Shown here: piece by piece, positions 1 through 7,325 of the stretch
Position numbering within the stretch: position 1 is the stretch's first letter
Layout: each line of letters begins with the position of its first letter
NCBI GenBank assembly: GCA_937900305.1
Contig: CALCCV010000573.1
Location: forward strand, 1 to 17,092
DNA from: an uncultured Pseudobdellovibrionaceae bacterium
GTDB lineage: Bacteria; Bdellovibrionota; Bdellovibrionia; Bdellovibrionales; Bdellovibrionaceae
Direction: 5' to 3'
Length of the DNA: 17,092 bases
Translations under genes and position numbers: made by a program
The notes under the pieces: generated by a model
What the model was told of the DNA's origin: nothing
Database searches by the model: none
The model's input: the letters and a program-made list of their open reading frames with translations, nothing else

Positions 1-13
1 GCTCTTCCGATCT
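1..13. other. Illumina adapter remnant at contig end
   Basis: The first 13 bases, GCTCTTCCGATCT, are identical to the last 13 bases of the standard Illumina TruSeq adapters. The match sits exactly at the start of the window. The recombinase homology begins in the codon immediately after it (GAT at 14, reading D-I-S-R-L-S-R). The stretch is therefore best treated as untrimmed adapter and not genomic sequence, and it marks a true assembly end. Confidence 0.9.
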
Positions 14-1516
14 GATATTTCTCGCCTCTCAAGGAACATTATGGATTTTTGCAATCTCTTGTCAGATCTTGACAAGTTTCACGCCAAATTTTTATCTGTA
101 AAAGAACAATTTGATACAAGTACACCAGCTGGCGAGATGATGATCTACAATATGATTAATCTCGCGCAGTTTGAGCGAAAGCAAACGTCAGAGCGAGTGG
201 CCTTGAGTTGTCATTCCAGAGCACTTCGCGGGCTCCTTAACGGTGGTTCCGCAATACTAGGTTATGACAAGCACTCGGTAAACAAAGGCACCTATGTTGT
301 CAATGAGGCCGAGGCTGAACAAGTGCGGACTATCTTTCGAATTTTTCTAGAGACTGGGTCGAGAGCGAAAACGTGCATGCGCCTTCATGCCATGGGCATT
401 GGGCCTAAAGTAAATCCAAATCGGAAGTCAGTTCAAAGACACATCGAAGAGAAGCGATGGACTCCGCAAACAATTGGAAGTTTATTAAAGAATCCGGCAT
501 ACGCAGGTCTTCATGAGGTGAATAAAGAGAGCAAGGGCAAAGACGAAGCTCATTTGAAACATTGGCAAAAAAACCAACTTGTTAAGGCCTCTTGGCCTGC
601 GATCATTGGAATGGACACATTTGAGTCTGCACAACTGGTTTTGGCAGAAGCGCAGAAGTTTCAAAGAGCAAGACTTGAAGGGGCTGAGCGTAGGGTCTTT
701 TTACTTTCAGGACTTTTACGCTGCTCAGAGTGCGGACGAGCTTTGATAGGGCAATCGGCGCACGGCAGTTCCAGCGTTCACAGATATTACTCTCATAAAT
801 ATGTCCAAGGTGAAGTTGTTAAATGTGCAGTGAAAAGCTTTAGAGCGGACGAGGCCGAAGAAGCTGTGATCTCGCATTTAACCACAGTTCTCAAAGAGGC
901 AGGATATATGGATAAAATTGAAGAGAACCTACGCGCTTCGGTTCATACCAATGGTGATGCGCTAAAGGCCGAGACGAGCCGAATTGCTAAGCGACTTCTC
1001 GCCATTGAAAAGGAAATTTCTGGAGTCTTCGATTTGCAAACTGAGATGTCGCAAGGATCTCAAGCGATGAGTCTCGTGCACGAAAGATTGAATAACTTGG
1101 GAAAAGAGCGATCTGAACTTGAAAATTACCGCGAGGACTTAAAACTTCAGATTCACAATGCCGAGTCCATAAGAGAACAACGAAAAGAACTTGAAGAAAG
1201 GGTTTTCGAGTTCACTCGAGGCTTTCAAAAGGCCACCCCAAACCTTAAAAAACGACTTTTGCGTCGAACTATCCAGGCCCTAGTACATACCCCTGAAGGT
1301 TTTCATGTTTTGTATTTGCTTGGAAAAGAGAGCTCCGGGGAAAGGTCTTCTGAAAATAAAAAAGGGACCTTAGATTCTTCACCCTTAGCCCCTCAAAAAA
1401 GTAACGTAATTCCCTTCGAAAAGTCCTATCAACCACCCTCTGCTGCCAGCCGTGCTGGTTCGCTTATTGGATGTTGTGGTGCCCCGGGCCGGACTCGAAC
1501 CGGCACGCCCGTTTAA
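14..1516 (+). CDS. Large serine recombinase, 5'-truncated by contig end
   Basis: This is the C-terminal 500 residues of a large serine recombinase (site-specific integrase). The frame is open from the first genomic base and starts inside the catalytic domain with DISRLSRN, matching the conserved D-R-L-S-R segment of resolvases. DTSTPAGEMM and AQFERKQTSERV follow, which are the helix-E hallmarks of the family. The ATG at 41 is therefore internal; the true start and the catalytic serine lie off the contig. Next come the recombinase domain (GYDKHSVNKGTYVVNEAEAE, about residues 73-93 counted from that Met; WTPQTIGSLLKNPAYAG, 140-156), a zinc ribbon (C228-x2-C231, later H252 and C262) and a charged coiled coil (about 310-400). 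The last 13 codons read antisense through the 3' end of a tRNA-Leu, and the TAA stop lies inside the tRNA. Such an arrangement suggests an integrated element whose integrase abuts its attachment site. Family assignment is secure; the element type is unknown. Confidence 0.9.
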   Translation, partial: DISRLSRNIMDFCNLLSDLDKFHAKFLSVKEQFDTSTPAGEMMIYNMINLAQFERKQTSERVALSCHSRALRGLLNGGSAILGYDKHSVNKGTYVVNEAEAEQVRTIFRIFLETGSRAKTCMRLHAMGIGPKVNPNRKSVQRHIEEKRWTPQTIGSLLKNPAYAGLHEVNKESKGKDEAHLKHWQKNQLVKASWPAIIGMDTFESAQLVLAEAQKFQRARLEGAERRVFLLSGLLRCSECGRALIGQSAHGSSSVHRYYSHKYVQGEVVKCAVKSFRADEAEEAVISHLTTVLKEAGYMDKIEENLRASVHTNGDALKAETSRIAKRLLAIEKEISGVFDLQTEMSQGSQAMSLVHERLNNLGKERSELENYREDLKLQIHNAESIREQRKELEERVFEFTRGFQKATPNLKKRLLRRTIQALVHTPEGFHVLYLLGKESSGERSSENKKGTLDSSPLAPQKSNVIPFEKSYQPPSAASRAGSLIGCCGAPGRTRTGTPV

Positions 1517-1568
1517 CCGAAGCCCAGGATTTTAAGTCCTGTGCGTCTACCAATTTCGCCACCGGGGC
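1477..1568 (-). tRNA. tRNA-Leu (anticodon TAA)
   Basis: On the minus strand the gene runs from GCCCCGG at 1568 to CCGGGGC at 1481, followed by the discriminator A and an encoded CCA (1480-1477). These ends form a perfect 7-bp acceptor stem. The D-arm reads TGGCGAAATTGGTAGACGC. The anticodon arm is CAGGA-CTTAAAA-TCCTG, giving anticodon TAA. A long variable arm (GGGCTTCGGTTAAACGGGC) marks a class II tRNA, as expected for leucine. The T-arm is GCCGG-TTCGAGT-CCGGC. The 3' end faces, and is overlapped by, the end of the serine recombinase frame, consistent with use as an integration site. Confidence 0.97.
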
Positions 1569-1585
1569 CCTGATCAGTGGTGCGC

Positions 1586-1613
1586 ATTAAGTTTTAAGAA
1601 TCATTGATGACAA
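1586..1613 (-). promoter_or_regulatory. Probable promoter of tRNA-Leu
   Basis: On the minus strand, TTGTCA (1613-1608, 5/6 match to the -35 consensus) is followed after 16 bp by CTTAAT (1591-1586, 4/6 match to -10). GCGC then follows, a GC-rich discriminator typical of stringently controlled tRNA promoters. The tRNA 5' end lies 17 bp further on. Seen by eye only. Confidence 0.5.
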
Positions 1614-1742
1614 GATCAAGCGAATCCTAAGGATTGCGGCAAGAATGGGCAGTCGCCGGACAATTTTAAATCGTGTGCCGCGACTACAAGGTTTGCTCGC
1701 TTGCGGAAACTCGCCTATCTTTCGCCTTTCACGGGGGAACAC

Positions 1743-2630
1743 ATGAAGCGACGAGATTTTGTGTCGGATGGTCTGAAAGTCGCTCTGGCAGTGGGTGTTT
1801 TCCCTAGGGATTTAACGAAAAGCTCAGTATCAGTAAAGGAATTGGAAATGTCCAAATTGGCTCGTGAGAATTCGGAAGTGCGTTCAACTTTGGCGTCGGA
1901 CACCTATAAAAATCCGCGTGAGAAATTGAAGGCGTTGGCCTCGCGCGCGAAACAGCTTTGGCCTGTTATTTATGTGGACCCAGCCAATCTGTTTTCAAAT
2001 CTGGAAAGAGACATTGAGGCTTCGTTTGAAGGTGGCGCTGACGCCGTCGTGATGGAGTTAGGGAAAGATCCTGAGACGCTTGAGCGCGCCTTGGCGCATG
2101 CTCGCAGTAGATATCCAAATGCGATTTTGGGCGCAAACTATTTGGGTGGGGAGCCGGATCCTTATGGGTTCATCAACGGATTTCGTTTGGTGAAGGAGTA
2201 CGATTTGCAAATTGTCTGGACTGATTTTTCGGGAGTTGATTTGGTTAAAGAGTTGCCCGAGATCAGCTTGCAAACGATTGAAAAGCAGCGACCAGAGAAA
2301 GCCTTCTACTGCAGCGGAATCCATATGAAGTACGGCACTCTTCTCGAGCTCAATAAGCCGATTGAGAAATCAGCTCTCGAAGCGATTGGTTGGGTGGATG
2401 GATTGATTGTCACGGGTGCGAAAACGGGTGTGGCGACGGATCCAGAAAAGGCGCGGCGGGCAAGAAGCGTCATCGGTGACTATCCCCTCGGCGCGGCTTC
2501 AGGCGTATCAGTAGAAAATGTAGAGTGGATTTTACCTTATATCGATTACTGCTTGGTGAACACGAGCATTTCGGATTCCAATCATCGAATTTTGAAAGAC
2601 AAAGTTCGAGAGTTGCGGGCGAAAATGTAG
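1743..2630 (+). CDS. BtpA/SgcQ-like TIM-barrel protein
   Basis: The C-terminal half carries a pattern typical of the BtpA/SgcQ family (PF03437 TIM barrel): DGLIVTGAKTG, then VIGDYPLGAASGVSVENV, then DYCLVNTSIS. The N-terminal half has matching strands (LERDIEASFEGGADAVVMEL and AILGANYLGG). BtpA is linked to photosystem I stability in cyanobacteria, and SgcQ sits in a putative sugar operon. The biochemical role of the family is poorly defined, so none is assigned. The start at 1743 follows a GGGGGA ribosome site and gives 295 residues beginning MKRRDFVSDGLKVALAVGVF, which looks like a weak Tat leader. A second good start is the ATG at 1848, behind AAAGGA with 7-base spacing, which gives a cytoplasmic protein. 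The gene converges on the regulator downstream with one base between stop codons. Family confidence is moderate to good; export is uncertain. Confidence 0.72.
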   Translation: MKRRDFVSDGLKVALAVGVFPRDLTKSSVSVKELEMSKLARENSEVRSTLASDTYKNPREKLKALASRAKQLWPVIYVDPANLFSNLERDIEASFEGGADAVVMELGKDPETLERALAHARSRYPNAILGANYLGGEPDPYGFINGFRLVKEYDLQIVWTDFSGVDLVKELPEISLQTIEKQRPEKAFYCSGIHMKYGTLLELNKPIEKSALEAIGWVDGLIVTGAKTGVATDPEKARRARSVIGDYPLGAASGVSVENVEWILPYIDYCLVNTSISDSNHRILKDKVRELRAKM

Positions 2631-2631
2631 A

Positions 2632-3954
2632 TCAGTGATTTGAATTGTTGTGGATCGAGTGTCCTGCTTTGAGCGAAACGCCAGCAGAGTGGATGGTTAA
2701 CAGAGAAGACTCACCCAAGTGCATTTGCAAGAGCTTGTTGAGGCGCAGTATGTTCATTCTTAAGCGGTCCTTAGTGCCTTCAAGTTCGCTGCCCCACAAG
2801 GCCGTGGCGAGCTCGTTGTGGGAATAGTGGTTTTTTTTACTGAAGAGTTGCAAAATCTGCCAACTGATTGGCTTGCGACGCAAGTCAACTTCGACCTTAT
2901 CAATGCGAACAATGGATCCGCCCAACAAGAAGAGGTCTCGAGAGGGCTGCCATTTGGCGAGGTGGCGAAAGGCTTCGGTCAAATACTTTTGCGAGCGTGG
3001 GCTGATGGATAGGAGCCAAAGATCTACGGTTTGCTGCACTTCGGGATTTGTGCGCGCAAGGCAGATCAAAATTTTGATTTTACAAAAGGGTGTGAGAGAT
3101 TCTATCAATTCGTCATTGATGCGCGGAAGGTCTTGCGACATCAGTTGAAGTAGGCAGGTTTCATAGCTTGCGTGGGGCGGGTAGGATTGAAACACGTCGG
3201 CGTTCAAGGGAAAGTCTTTGCCGGTTAAAATAGACACTTCTAAAAGATCATAAAGCACCCAGCGAACGATTTCTGGAAAGTCTTTGTGAGTGCGTGAAAA
3301 TTCCACCCATCGATTTGAAAATTGAATTTTGTCTAACAGGCAATATTCAGCCAAAACCTGAGCGTGTGTCCTTTCCCAATTGATCAGAATTTGTTTCGAA
3401 TCGGAATTGGGCGAGATCAGGAGTTGATAGTTTTTGCGAAGTTCGGTGCTCATACCGAAGTAGGTGAGAACACGAGTCAGATGCGCTTGCGTGCGCTCGC
3501 GCCAAATGGCACCGACGCCGGGCAACTCAAGGGCTGACCTCAGCAGATCTAGAGCCGGCGCGATCTCACCCTTTTCTTCTAAAAAGCCAGCGACGGTGAT
3601 CGCCGCGCGAACCCAGGTTTCATTTTCGATCACGAGATGTTGTTTGAGAAGTGTTGCGTGAACGTGGTCGACTAAATTCATCCAAGCTAGGTGTTGATGT
3701 GTATTGAAATAGCAAAGAAGCAAGTCCGCCGTGAGCAGCACGTGCGAGCCAAAATCTGAAATCGTTTGCTCCAAAATTTTGGTGGCACTGACATAGTCTC
3801 CTTGAGCAAATTCAATTTTGGCCAAGAGGTGCTGTTTTTTTCGATTCATCCAAGTCTCAGAGGTTTGAACTTGAGTCAGTTTTTCTTTGGACTCCTTCAA
3901 TGCGCCCGAAAAAATCAGGGTTTCAATTTGGTGGAGAGATTGAGCTAGATTCAT
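2632..3954 (-). CDS. TPR-like protein with C-terminal winged helix
   Basis: This 440-residue protein begins at the ATG 3954, two bases after the stop of the upstream exported-protein gene, so the two are probably translated as a pair. Most of it is helical, with TPR-like segments (LAKIEFAQGDYVSATKILEQ; GFLEEKGEIAPALDLLRSAL). The last 90 or so residues resemble an OmpR/SARP-type winged helix: a strand entry GGSIVRIDKVEVDLRRKPIS, then ILQLFSKKNHYSHNELATAL, then a recognition-helix region TKDRLRMNILRLNKLLQ, then a wing LLTIHSAGVSLKAG. It carries no receiver or NTPase domain. Architecture suggests a DNA-binding regulator that senses through protein contacts in the TPR part. The 38 codons in frame before 3954 lie within the upstream gene and are unlikely to be translated. 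The target is unknown, possibly its own operon. Confidence 0.68.
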   Translation of the reverse strand: MNLAQSLHQIETLIFSGALKESKEKLTQVQTSETWMNRKKQHLLAKIEFAQGDYVSATKILEQTISDFGSHVLLTADLLLCYFNTHQHLAWMNLVDHVHATLLKQHLVIENETWVRAAITVAGFLEEKGEIAPALDLLRSALELPGVGAIWRERTQAHLTRVLTYFGMSTELRKNYQLLISPNSDSKQILINWERTHAQVLAEYCLLDKIQFSNRWVEFSRTHKDFPEIVRWVLYDLLEVSILTGKDFPLNADVFQSYPPHASYETCLLQLMSQDLPRINDELIESLTPFCKIKILICLARTNPEVQQTVDLWLLSISPRSQKYLTEAFRHLAKWQPSRDLFLLGGSIVRIDKVEVDLRRKPISWQILQLFSKKNHYSHNELATALWGSELEGTKDRLRMNILRLNKLLQMHLGESSLLTIHSAGVSLKAGHSIHNNSNH

Positions 3955-3956
3955 CG

Positions 3957-5300
3957 CTAACCTCCACCGGCCGGGGCTGACCCACCGCCCACTTTTGGGC
4001 CCCGAGGGCCAAAGCGTCCGCTGGCTCGTCCCGATTTTAGAAAGTTTGGTGTGGTGAAAAATCGGCACAAAGAATTTTTGGTTTTTTTGCTCTCAACAAC
4101 AAATTTAGAAATGATTTCAGCCAACGACAATTCTGGCGAATCGACATCTCCTGTCCGCGCCCATCGGGCCATGTTTTTTTGAAAGTCGATAATGTCTTCG
4201 AGCAAATTAATCTTCCCCTGCGCCAAGTCATTAGCTAGTGAAGACCGCGACTTCGATTGGTTGTAAAGTTCCATTTCTGCTGTCAGTTGACGTGCAGGGA
4301 GGGAGCAGATGTCGATGGGCTCCAGTCCGAGTGCCGCCAGAGCATAATTTTCGGCCCTGATTGAAGCCAGAAATTCAGTGAAGGCTTCGTCTTCGTAGGA
4401 GATCAGAGCATCCGCAGATGGAAACCGTTTTTTTAGCCATTGCATGAGATCGGCAGAACCTTCCTCTACTATTCGTGAAGTTGGCATTAGGGCGTCCAGA
4501 GAGATCGCGAGTTCATGCAAATAACTTAGGAGGAGATCAGTGGTGTCTGGCAAAGAGGCCGGATTTATAAAAATAAGAGTCAGCCCGTTGATGTCTGACC
4601 AAGATTTAAATTTAAATTTGGAATCGTTATAAAACACAATTTTTATCTGGCGAGGAATCGGATAGCTCACCTGATTTTTGGCTACATCAATTCCACACTC
4701 ATGCGGAGCTTTCAAACCGATTTTAGGAGGAAGAGCCATTTGGAGAAACCGAGCGGACACTCCCAGAAAACTTGCGAAATTTTCGAGGTTGGAAAAATTG
4801 AGCTGACAAAGTGAGAGCAATGGTTTTTTTGAAGTGTTGGATTCAAGCGCTAGGCGCTCAGTCTTGTGCAAGGCGCCCACTGCGAGCAGCTGTTTGATTT
4901 TTTCGACTTTTTCTGCGGCCGACGGATTGGCTAGACTAGGATCTTTCATCTTGGCGGGAAGGTCCGTTGCACTTAAAGACTCAGTTCCAAATAAATTTTG
5001 AATTTCGGCGAGGTCTTCGTTTCGCTCGAAGTGGATCTCACTGCTGTTGCTGGCGGGATTGTTAAGCCAAGGCAGATCGGCTGTATCGGCGGCAAGCTGT
5101 CTTAATAAGTTTTGCAACAGCTGCGAAAGGTTCAATTCATTTATGGTCGAACCAGCTCCTCGAGCCTTGGGCGTTTCGGCGAAGGCCGAGGTTGCTACAG
5201 TCACGGCGAGGACCAGGACCCAAAGGATCCCGTGGTTGATCACCCAGAGGGGGATTGGTCGCGATCGGAGGCTCAGTGAACGCTTAAAAATTTGCTTCAT
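3957..5300 (-). CDS. Exported protein of unknown function
   Basis: This 447-residue protein has a signal peptide with a long basic n-region and a hydrophobic core (ILWVLVLAVTVATSAFA), with probable cleavage before ETPKARG, so it is likely periplasmic or surface-exposed. I do not recognise the family. The central part contains LLLSYLHELAISLDAL followed by a conserved-looking VEEGSADLMQWL. An H-E pair in a helix followed by a downstream acidic helix recalls metallopeptidase-like folds, but there is no HExxH. Four cysteines could form disulfides. The C-terminus is a low-complexity Gly/Pro/Arg tail (GRASGRFGPRGPKVGGG). No clear ribosome site precedes the ATG at 5300. It is the first gene of a pair with the TPR-winged-helix regulator, two bases downstream. 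Confidence 0.7.
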   Translation of the reverse strand: MKQIFKRSLSLRSRPIPLWVINHGILWVLVLAVTVATSAFAETPKARGAGSTINELNLSQLLQNLLRQLAADTADLPWLNNPASNSSEIHFERNEDLAEIQNLFGTESLSATDLPAKMKDPSLANPSAAEKVEKIKQLLAVGALHKTERLALESNTSKKPLLSLCQLNFSNLENFASFLGVSARFLQMALPPKIGLKAPHECGIDVAKNQVSYPIPRQIKIVFYNDSKFKFKSWSDINGLTLIFINPASLPDTTDLLLSYLHELAISLDALMPTSRIVEEGSADLMQWLKKRFPSADALISYEDEAFTEFLASIRAENYALAALGLEPIDICSLPARQLTAEMELYNQSKSRSSLANDLAQGKINLLEDIIDFQKNMARWARTGDVDSPELSLAEIISKFVVESKKTKNSLCRFFTTPNFLKSGRASGRFGPRGPKVGGGSAPAGGG

Positions 5301-5340
5301 ACCAAGGCCCGAAAAAGCAATTTGAAGGCCAAATGTGGAA

Positions 5341-5389
5341 CTTTTGATGGGAAGCTGGGGCTTTTAGATGAAAAGCTGGGGCTTTTGAT
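5341..5389. repeat. Tandem mini-hairpin repeat
   Basis: About 2.4 copies of a 20-21 bp unit lie head to tail. The shared core AAGCTGGGGCTTTT occurs at 5352-5365 and 5373-5386, and CTTTTGAT opens the array at 5341 and closes it at 5389. Each core is itself a hairpin; the second is perfect (AAAAGC-TGGG-GCTTTT). The array lies in the 5' region of the exported-protein gene that starts at 5300. Confidence 0.75.
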
Positions 5390-5442
5390 TTTCTAAGATG
5401 TCCAAATTTCTGTGAGGAGCGCCGATTGGGCTTCCGAGCGTC

Positions 5443-5487
5443 AAAGATTTGATCGAATTTGATCGAAATAGAATCGATCAAATCTTT
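5443..5487. terminator. 14-bp hairpin, likely terminator of zinc-ribbon gene
   Basis: AAAGATTTGATCGA (5443-5456) is the exact reverse complement of TCGATCAAATCTTT (5474-5487), with a 17-base loop. A further TGATCGA copy sits inside the loop. On the plus strand the stem runs into TTTTT. On the minus strand it ends in TTT and lies about 20 bases after the stop of the zinc-ribbon gene. It probably ends that transcript and separates it from the downstream exported-protein gene. Confidence 0.7.
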
Positions 5488-5506
5488 TTGATGAAATGGC
5501 TGTCTT

Positions 5507-5695
5507 TTAGGTGCGAAGGCGCTTGCCGCAATCGCAGCAAAATAGATTTCGCTCTTTGCGGCGAGTGGCGTGTTTTTCTTCGGAGCAACTTCCTGAAATT
5601 GCGCCGTTCACTTTTTCACCGCAATCTGGGCAAAAGCGGATGGGAATGTTGCTACGGCCGTGATTCATATTTCTACATCTAACTTTGTCTGGCAT
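5507..5695 (-). CDS. Small protein with two tandem zinc-ribbon modules
   Basis: This 62-residue protein has two matching sets of metal ligands: C7-x4-H12 ... C22-x2-C25 and C37-x4-H42 ... C53-x2-C56. It is rich in Arg and Lys. The regular ligand spacing shows the frame is real despite its size. I recall similar short cysteine-rich proteins in Bdellovibrio relatives, without a known function; nucleic-acid or protein binding is plausible. The start at 5695 (MPDKVRC) is preferred because GGAGA lies six to seven bases upstream; the ATG at 5707 overlaps that ribosome site. A strong hairpin follows the stop codon. It appears to be a single-gene unit. Confidence 0.82.
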   Translation of the reverse strand: MPDKVRCRNMNHGRSNIPIRFCPDCGEKVNGAISGSCSEEKHATRRKERNLFCCDCGKRLRT

Positions 5696-5871
5696 TTGGT
5701 TCTCCATGGCCGTTGAAATGGGCCGCTCAGGAGTTTGAACAAAATGCTCAAGAATCTCAAGTCGACATCAGGGTTGATATTCAGGTTAACACAGTTCCTA
5801 AGGACTCAATGAAGATTCTTCGGAATTCTGAAAACTCGATTTGCGGTGGGGTTTTGGTGATCGTTTACGAC

Positions 5872-6420
5872 TCACTGGACTTTGAAAGTCTGGCTGCACG
5901 ATGGACTGAGTCTAAATAGGTTGGGCAATCGTGAAAAATCAGCGAGGTCGTCTGGATTGAAGACGCTGGTGATTTCAAGGTCCAGGCAGTCGGTGTTGGT
6001 GATGGCATTCAGGCATTGGCCATAGTCTGAATACGAAAACAAAATTGCGCGCGAAGTCTCGGCTTGCCGGATAGATTCGGCGCTCGAGAAATTTTCTGAC
6101 AGGTTGAACTCGGTGTGGAAGTCGGCGGTGTCTTTGGCCGAGACCAGACAGTCCGTCAACGGAAATTCTTGGCAGGACTTTAATTTTCGACAACTGTAGT
6201 AGATCATCCGAGCAATGGCCGTCGTCATGGGACGAAACATCTCTGGACAGTTCTGATCTTCCGCTGCGCAGGCGTATTCAGGGCTCGGTTGGGCAGGAGT
6301 GCCCGTGTCCTGGGTGCCGGGAACCTGGAAGGGATTTCCGGTGTCGGTTCCCAATAGAAGATTGGCATTGCAGCCCAGAAATGAAATCGCAAGAGCGGCT
6401 CCAAAAAAAATAGTTTTCAT
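5872..6420 (-). CDS. Cysteine-rich lipoprotein coupled to TIGR02147 gene
   Basis: This 182-residue protein begins MKTIFFGAALAISFLGC, a short lipoprotein signal with the lipid-accepting cysteine at residue 17. A GTDTGNP segment then leads into a Pro/Thr-rich linker (about residues 32-48). The rest has evenly spread cysteines (CAAEDQNC; YYSCRKLKSC; DCLVS; GQCLNAITNTDC; SPSC), likely disulfide-bonded outside the cytoplasm. I do not recognise a named domain. The ATG shares its A with the TGA of the upstream TIGR02147 gene (TGATG), implying translational coupling. No terminator is obvious after the stop. Confidence 0.75.
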   Translation of the reverse strand: MKTIFFGAALAISFLGCNANLLLGTDTGNPFQVPGTQDTGTPAQPSPEYACAAEDQNCPEMFRPMTTAIARMIYYSCRKLKSCQEFPLTDCLVSAKDTADFHTEFNLSENFSSAESIRQAETSRAILFSYSDYGQCLNAITNTDCLDLEITSVFNPDDLADFSRLPNLFRLSPSCSQTFKVQ

Positions 6421-7271
6421 CAGGTGGGCTCCTGCGTTTCGTTTTTTGACAACGTTTTAGTGAGTGGGAAAACCTGGAAATTCACTTGGTAGACCCGCGA
6501 GGTTTCAGATTTTGTCGAGGTCACTTTTAAAATCTCTTGGCGCAGCTGAAAAACAAGATTTCTGACGTGGGCAAGCTGGCTTTCGTCCAACGCCAAAGAC
6601 ACGCAAGAGATTTCGCGTTCTTAGGTGGCGTGCCGCTGCAGGCTTTCTTGGGCAAGCCCAATCATGCGTTGGTGAAAGGCCACGATCGAGCTTTTGACTA
6701 AGGGATGTGAAGCTCCCACGCTTTGGTGACGGACTTCGTACTTGCCGTTTTCGTTGCGGCGAATGAGTTCTAACTTCTCGAGAGTTTTGAGTGCGACTTC
6801 GACTTGTTTCACCGAAATTTTGGGCACCAAGTTTTCAGCGATCCACTGGGGGCATTCGTTGAAGCTGCCAGAGGCAATCATTTCGCGAATGGCAATGTGA
6901 TACCACTCTGAATAGTAACGATACTGAGACTCAAAAAGTGGATGCGCTTTTTCGAATCCTTTCAGTTTCAAGATCGTTTCGGCCAGTTGAGTTCGAAACT
7001 GGAGTGATTTCGTTTGATTGATCTGTACGATGGCCCGGAAGTATTGGGCTTCAGCACCGTGAAGTTTAAAAGTTTGAATGCATTTTTCAACGCTCTGATC
7101 GGAAAGATTGCGTTGGCCATCAATAACGAGTTTTAAAAAATTAGGTGAACGAAAGCCAGCCTGCTTTGAAAACCACCGGTATGAAAATACTTTGCCCTCG
7201 CGCTGCCGTTGGGCAATGAGAGCTTTCAGCAATTCTCTGTAGTCTTCGAACTGAAAAACATTCAAGGTCAT
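6420..7271 (-). pseudogene. TIGR02147-family protein split by in-frame TAA
   Basis: TIGR02147 proteins are about 270-280 residues, mostly found in Bdellovibrio and Fibrobacter, with an N-terminal helix-turn-helix-like region and no assigned function. This gene starts MTLNVFQFEDYRELLKALIA, as the family does. It continues through SYRWFSKQAGFRSPNFLKLVIDGQRNLS and reaches a TAA at 6621-6623 after 216 residues. The same frame then continues for 66 codons with the conserved C-terminus EREISCVSLALDESQ ... VYQVNFQVFPL. The intact paralog at 10212-11027 aligns without gaps across the stop, which falls opposite its Glu in IETRHF. A single base change (for example GAA or CAA to TAA) explains it. It may be a recent pseudogene, a sequencing error or read-through. 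The final stop overlaps the lipoprotein start. Confidence 0.82.
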
Positions 7272-7325
7272 AGTTTCTAGAATACGGCATCTCAAGCGAG
7301 AAACAACAGTCTTCAGAATCCAAAA

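Noticed and set aside
1446..1458. CCAGC-CGT-GCTGG hairpin after the tRNA-Leu
   Set aside because: Short 5-bp stem without a T-run and within the recombinase frame; not enough for a terminator call.
5713..5919. Plus-strand 68-codon frame
   Set aside because: It starts at a TTG without a ribosome site, overlaps the lipoprotein gene end and lies over the upstream region of the zinc-ribbon gene; no protein features apart from a short VDIR/VDIQ repeat.
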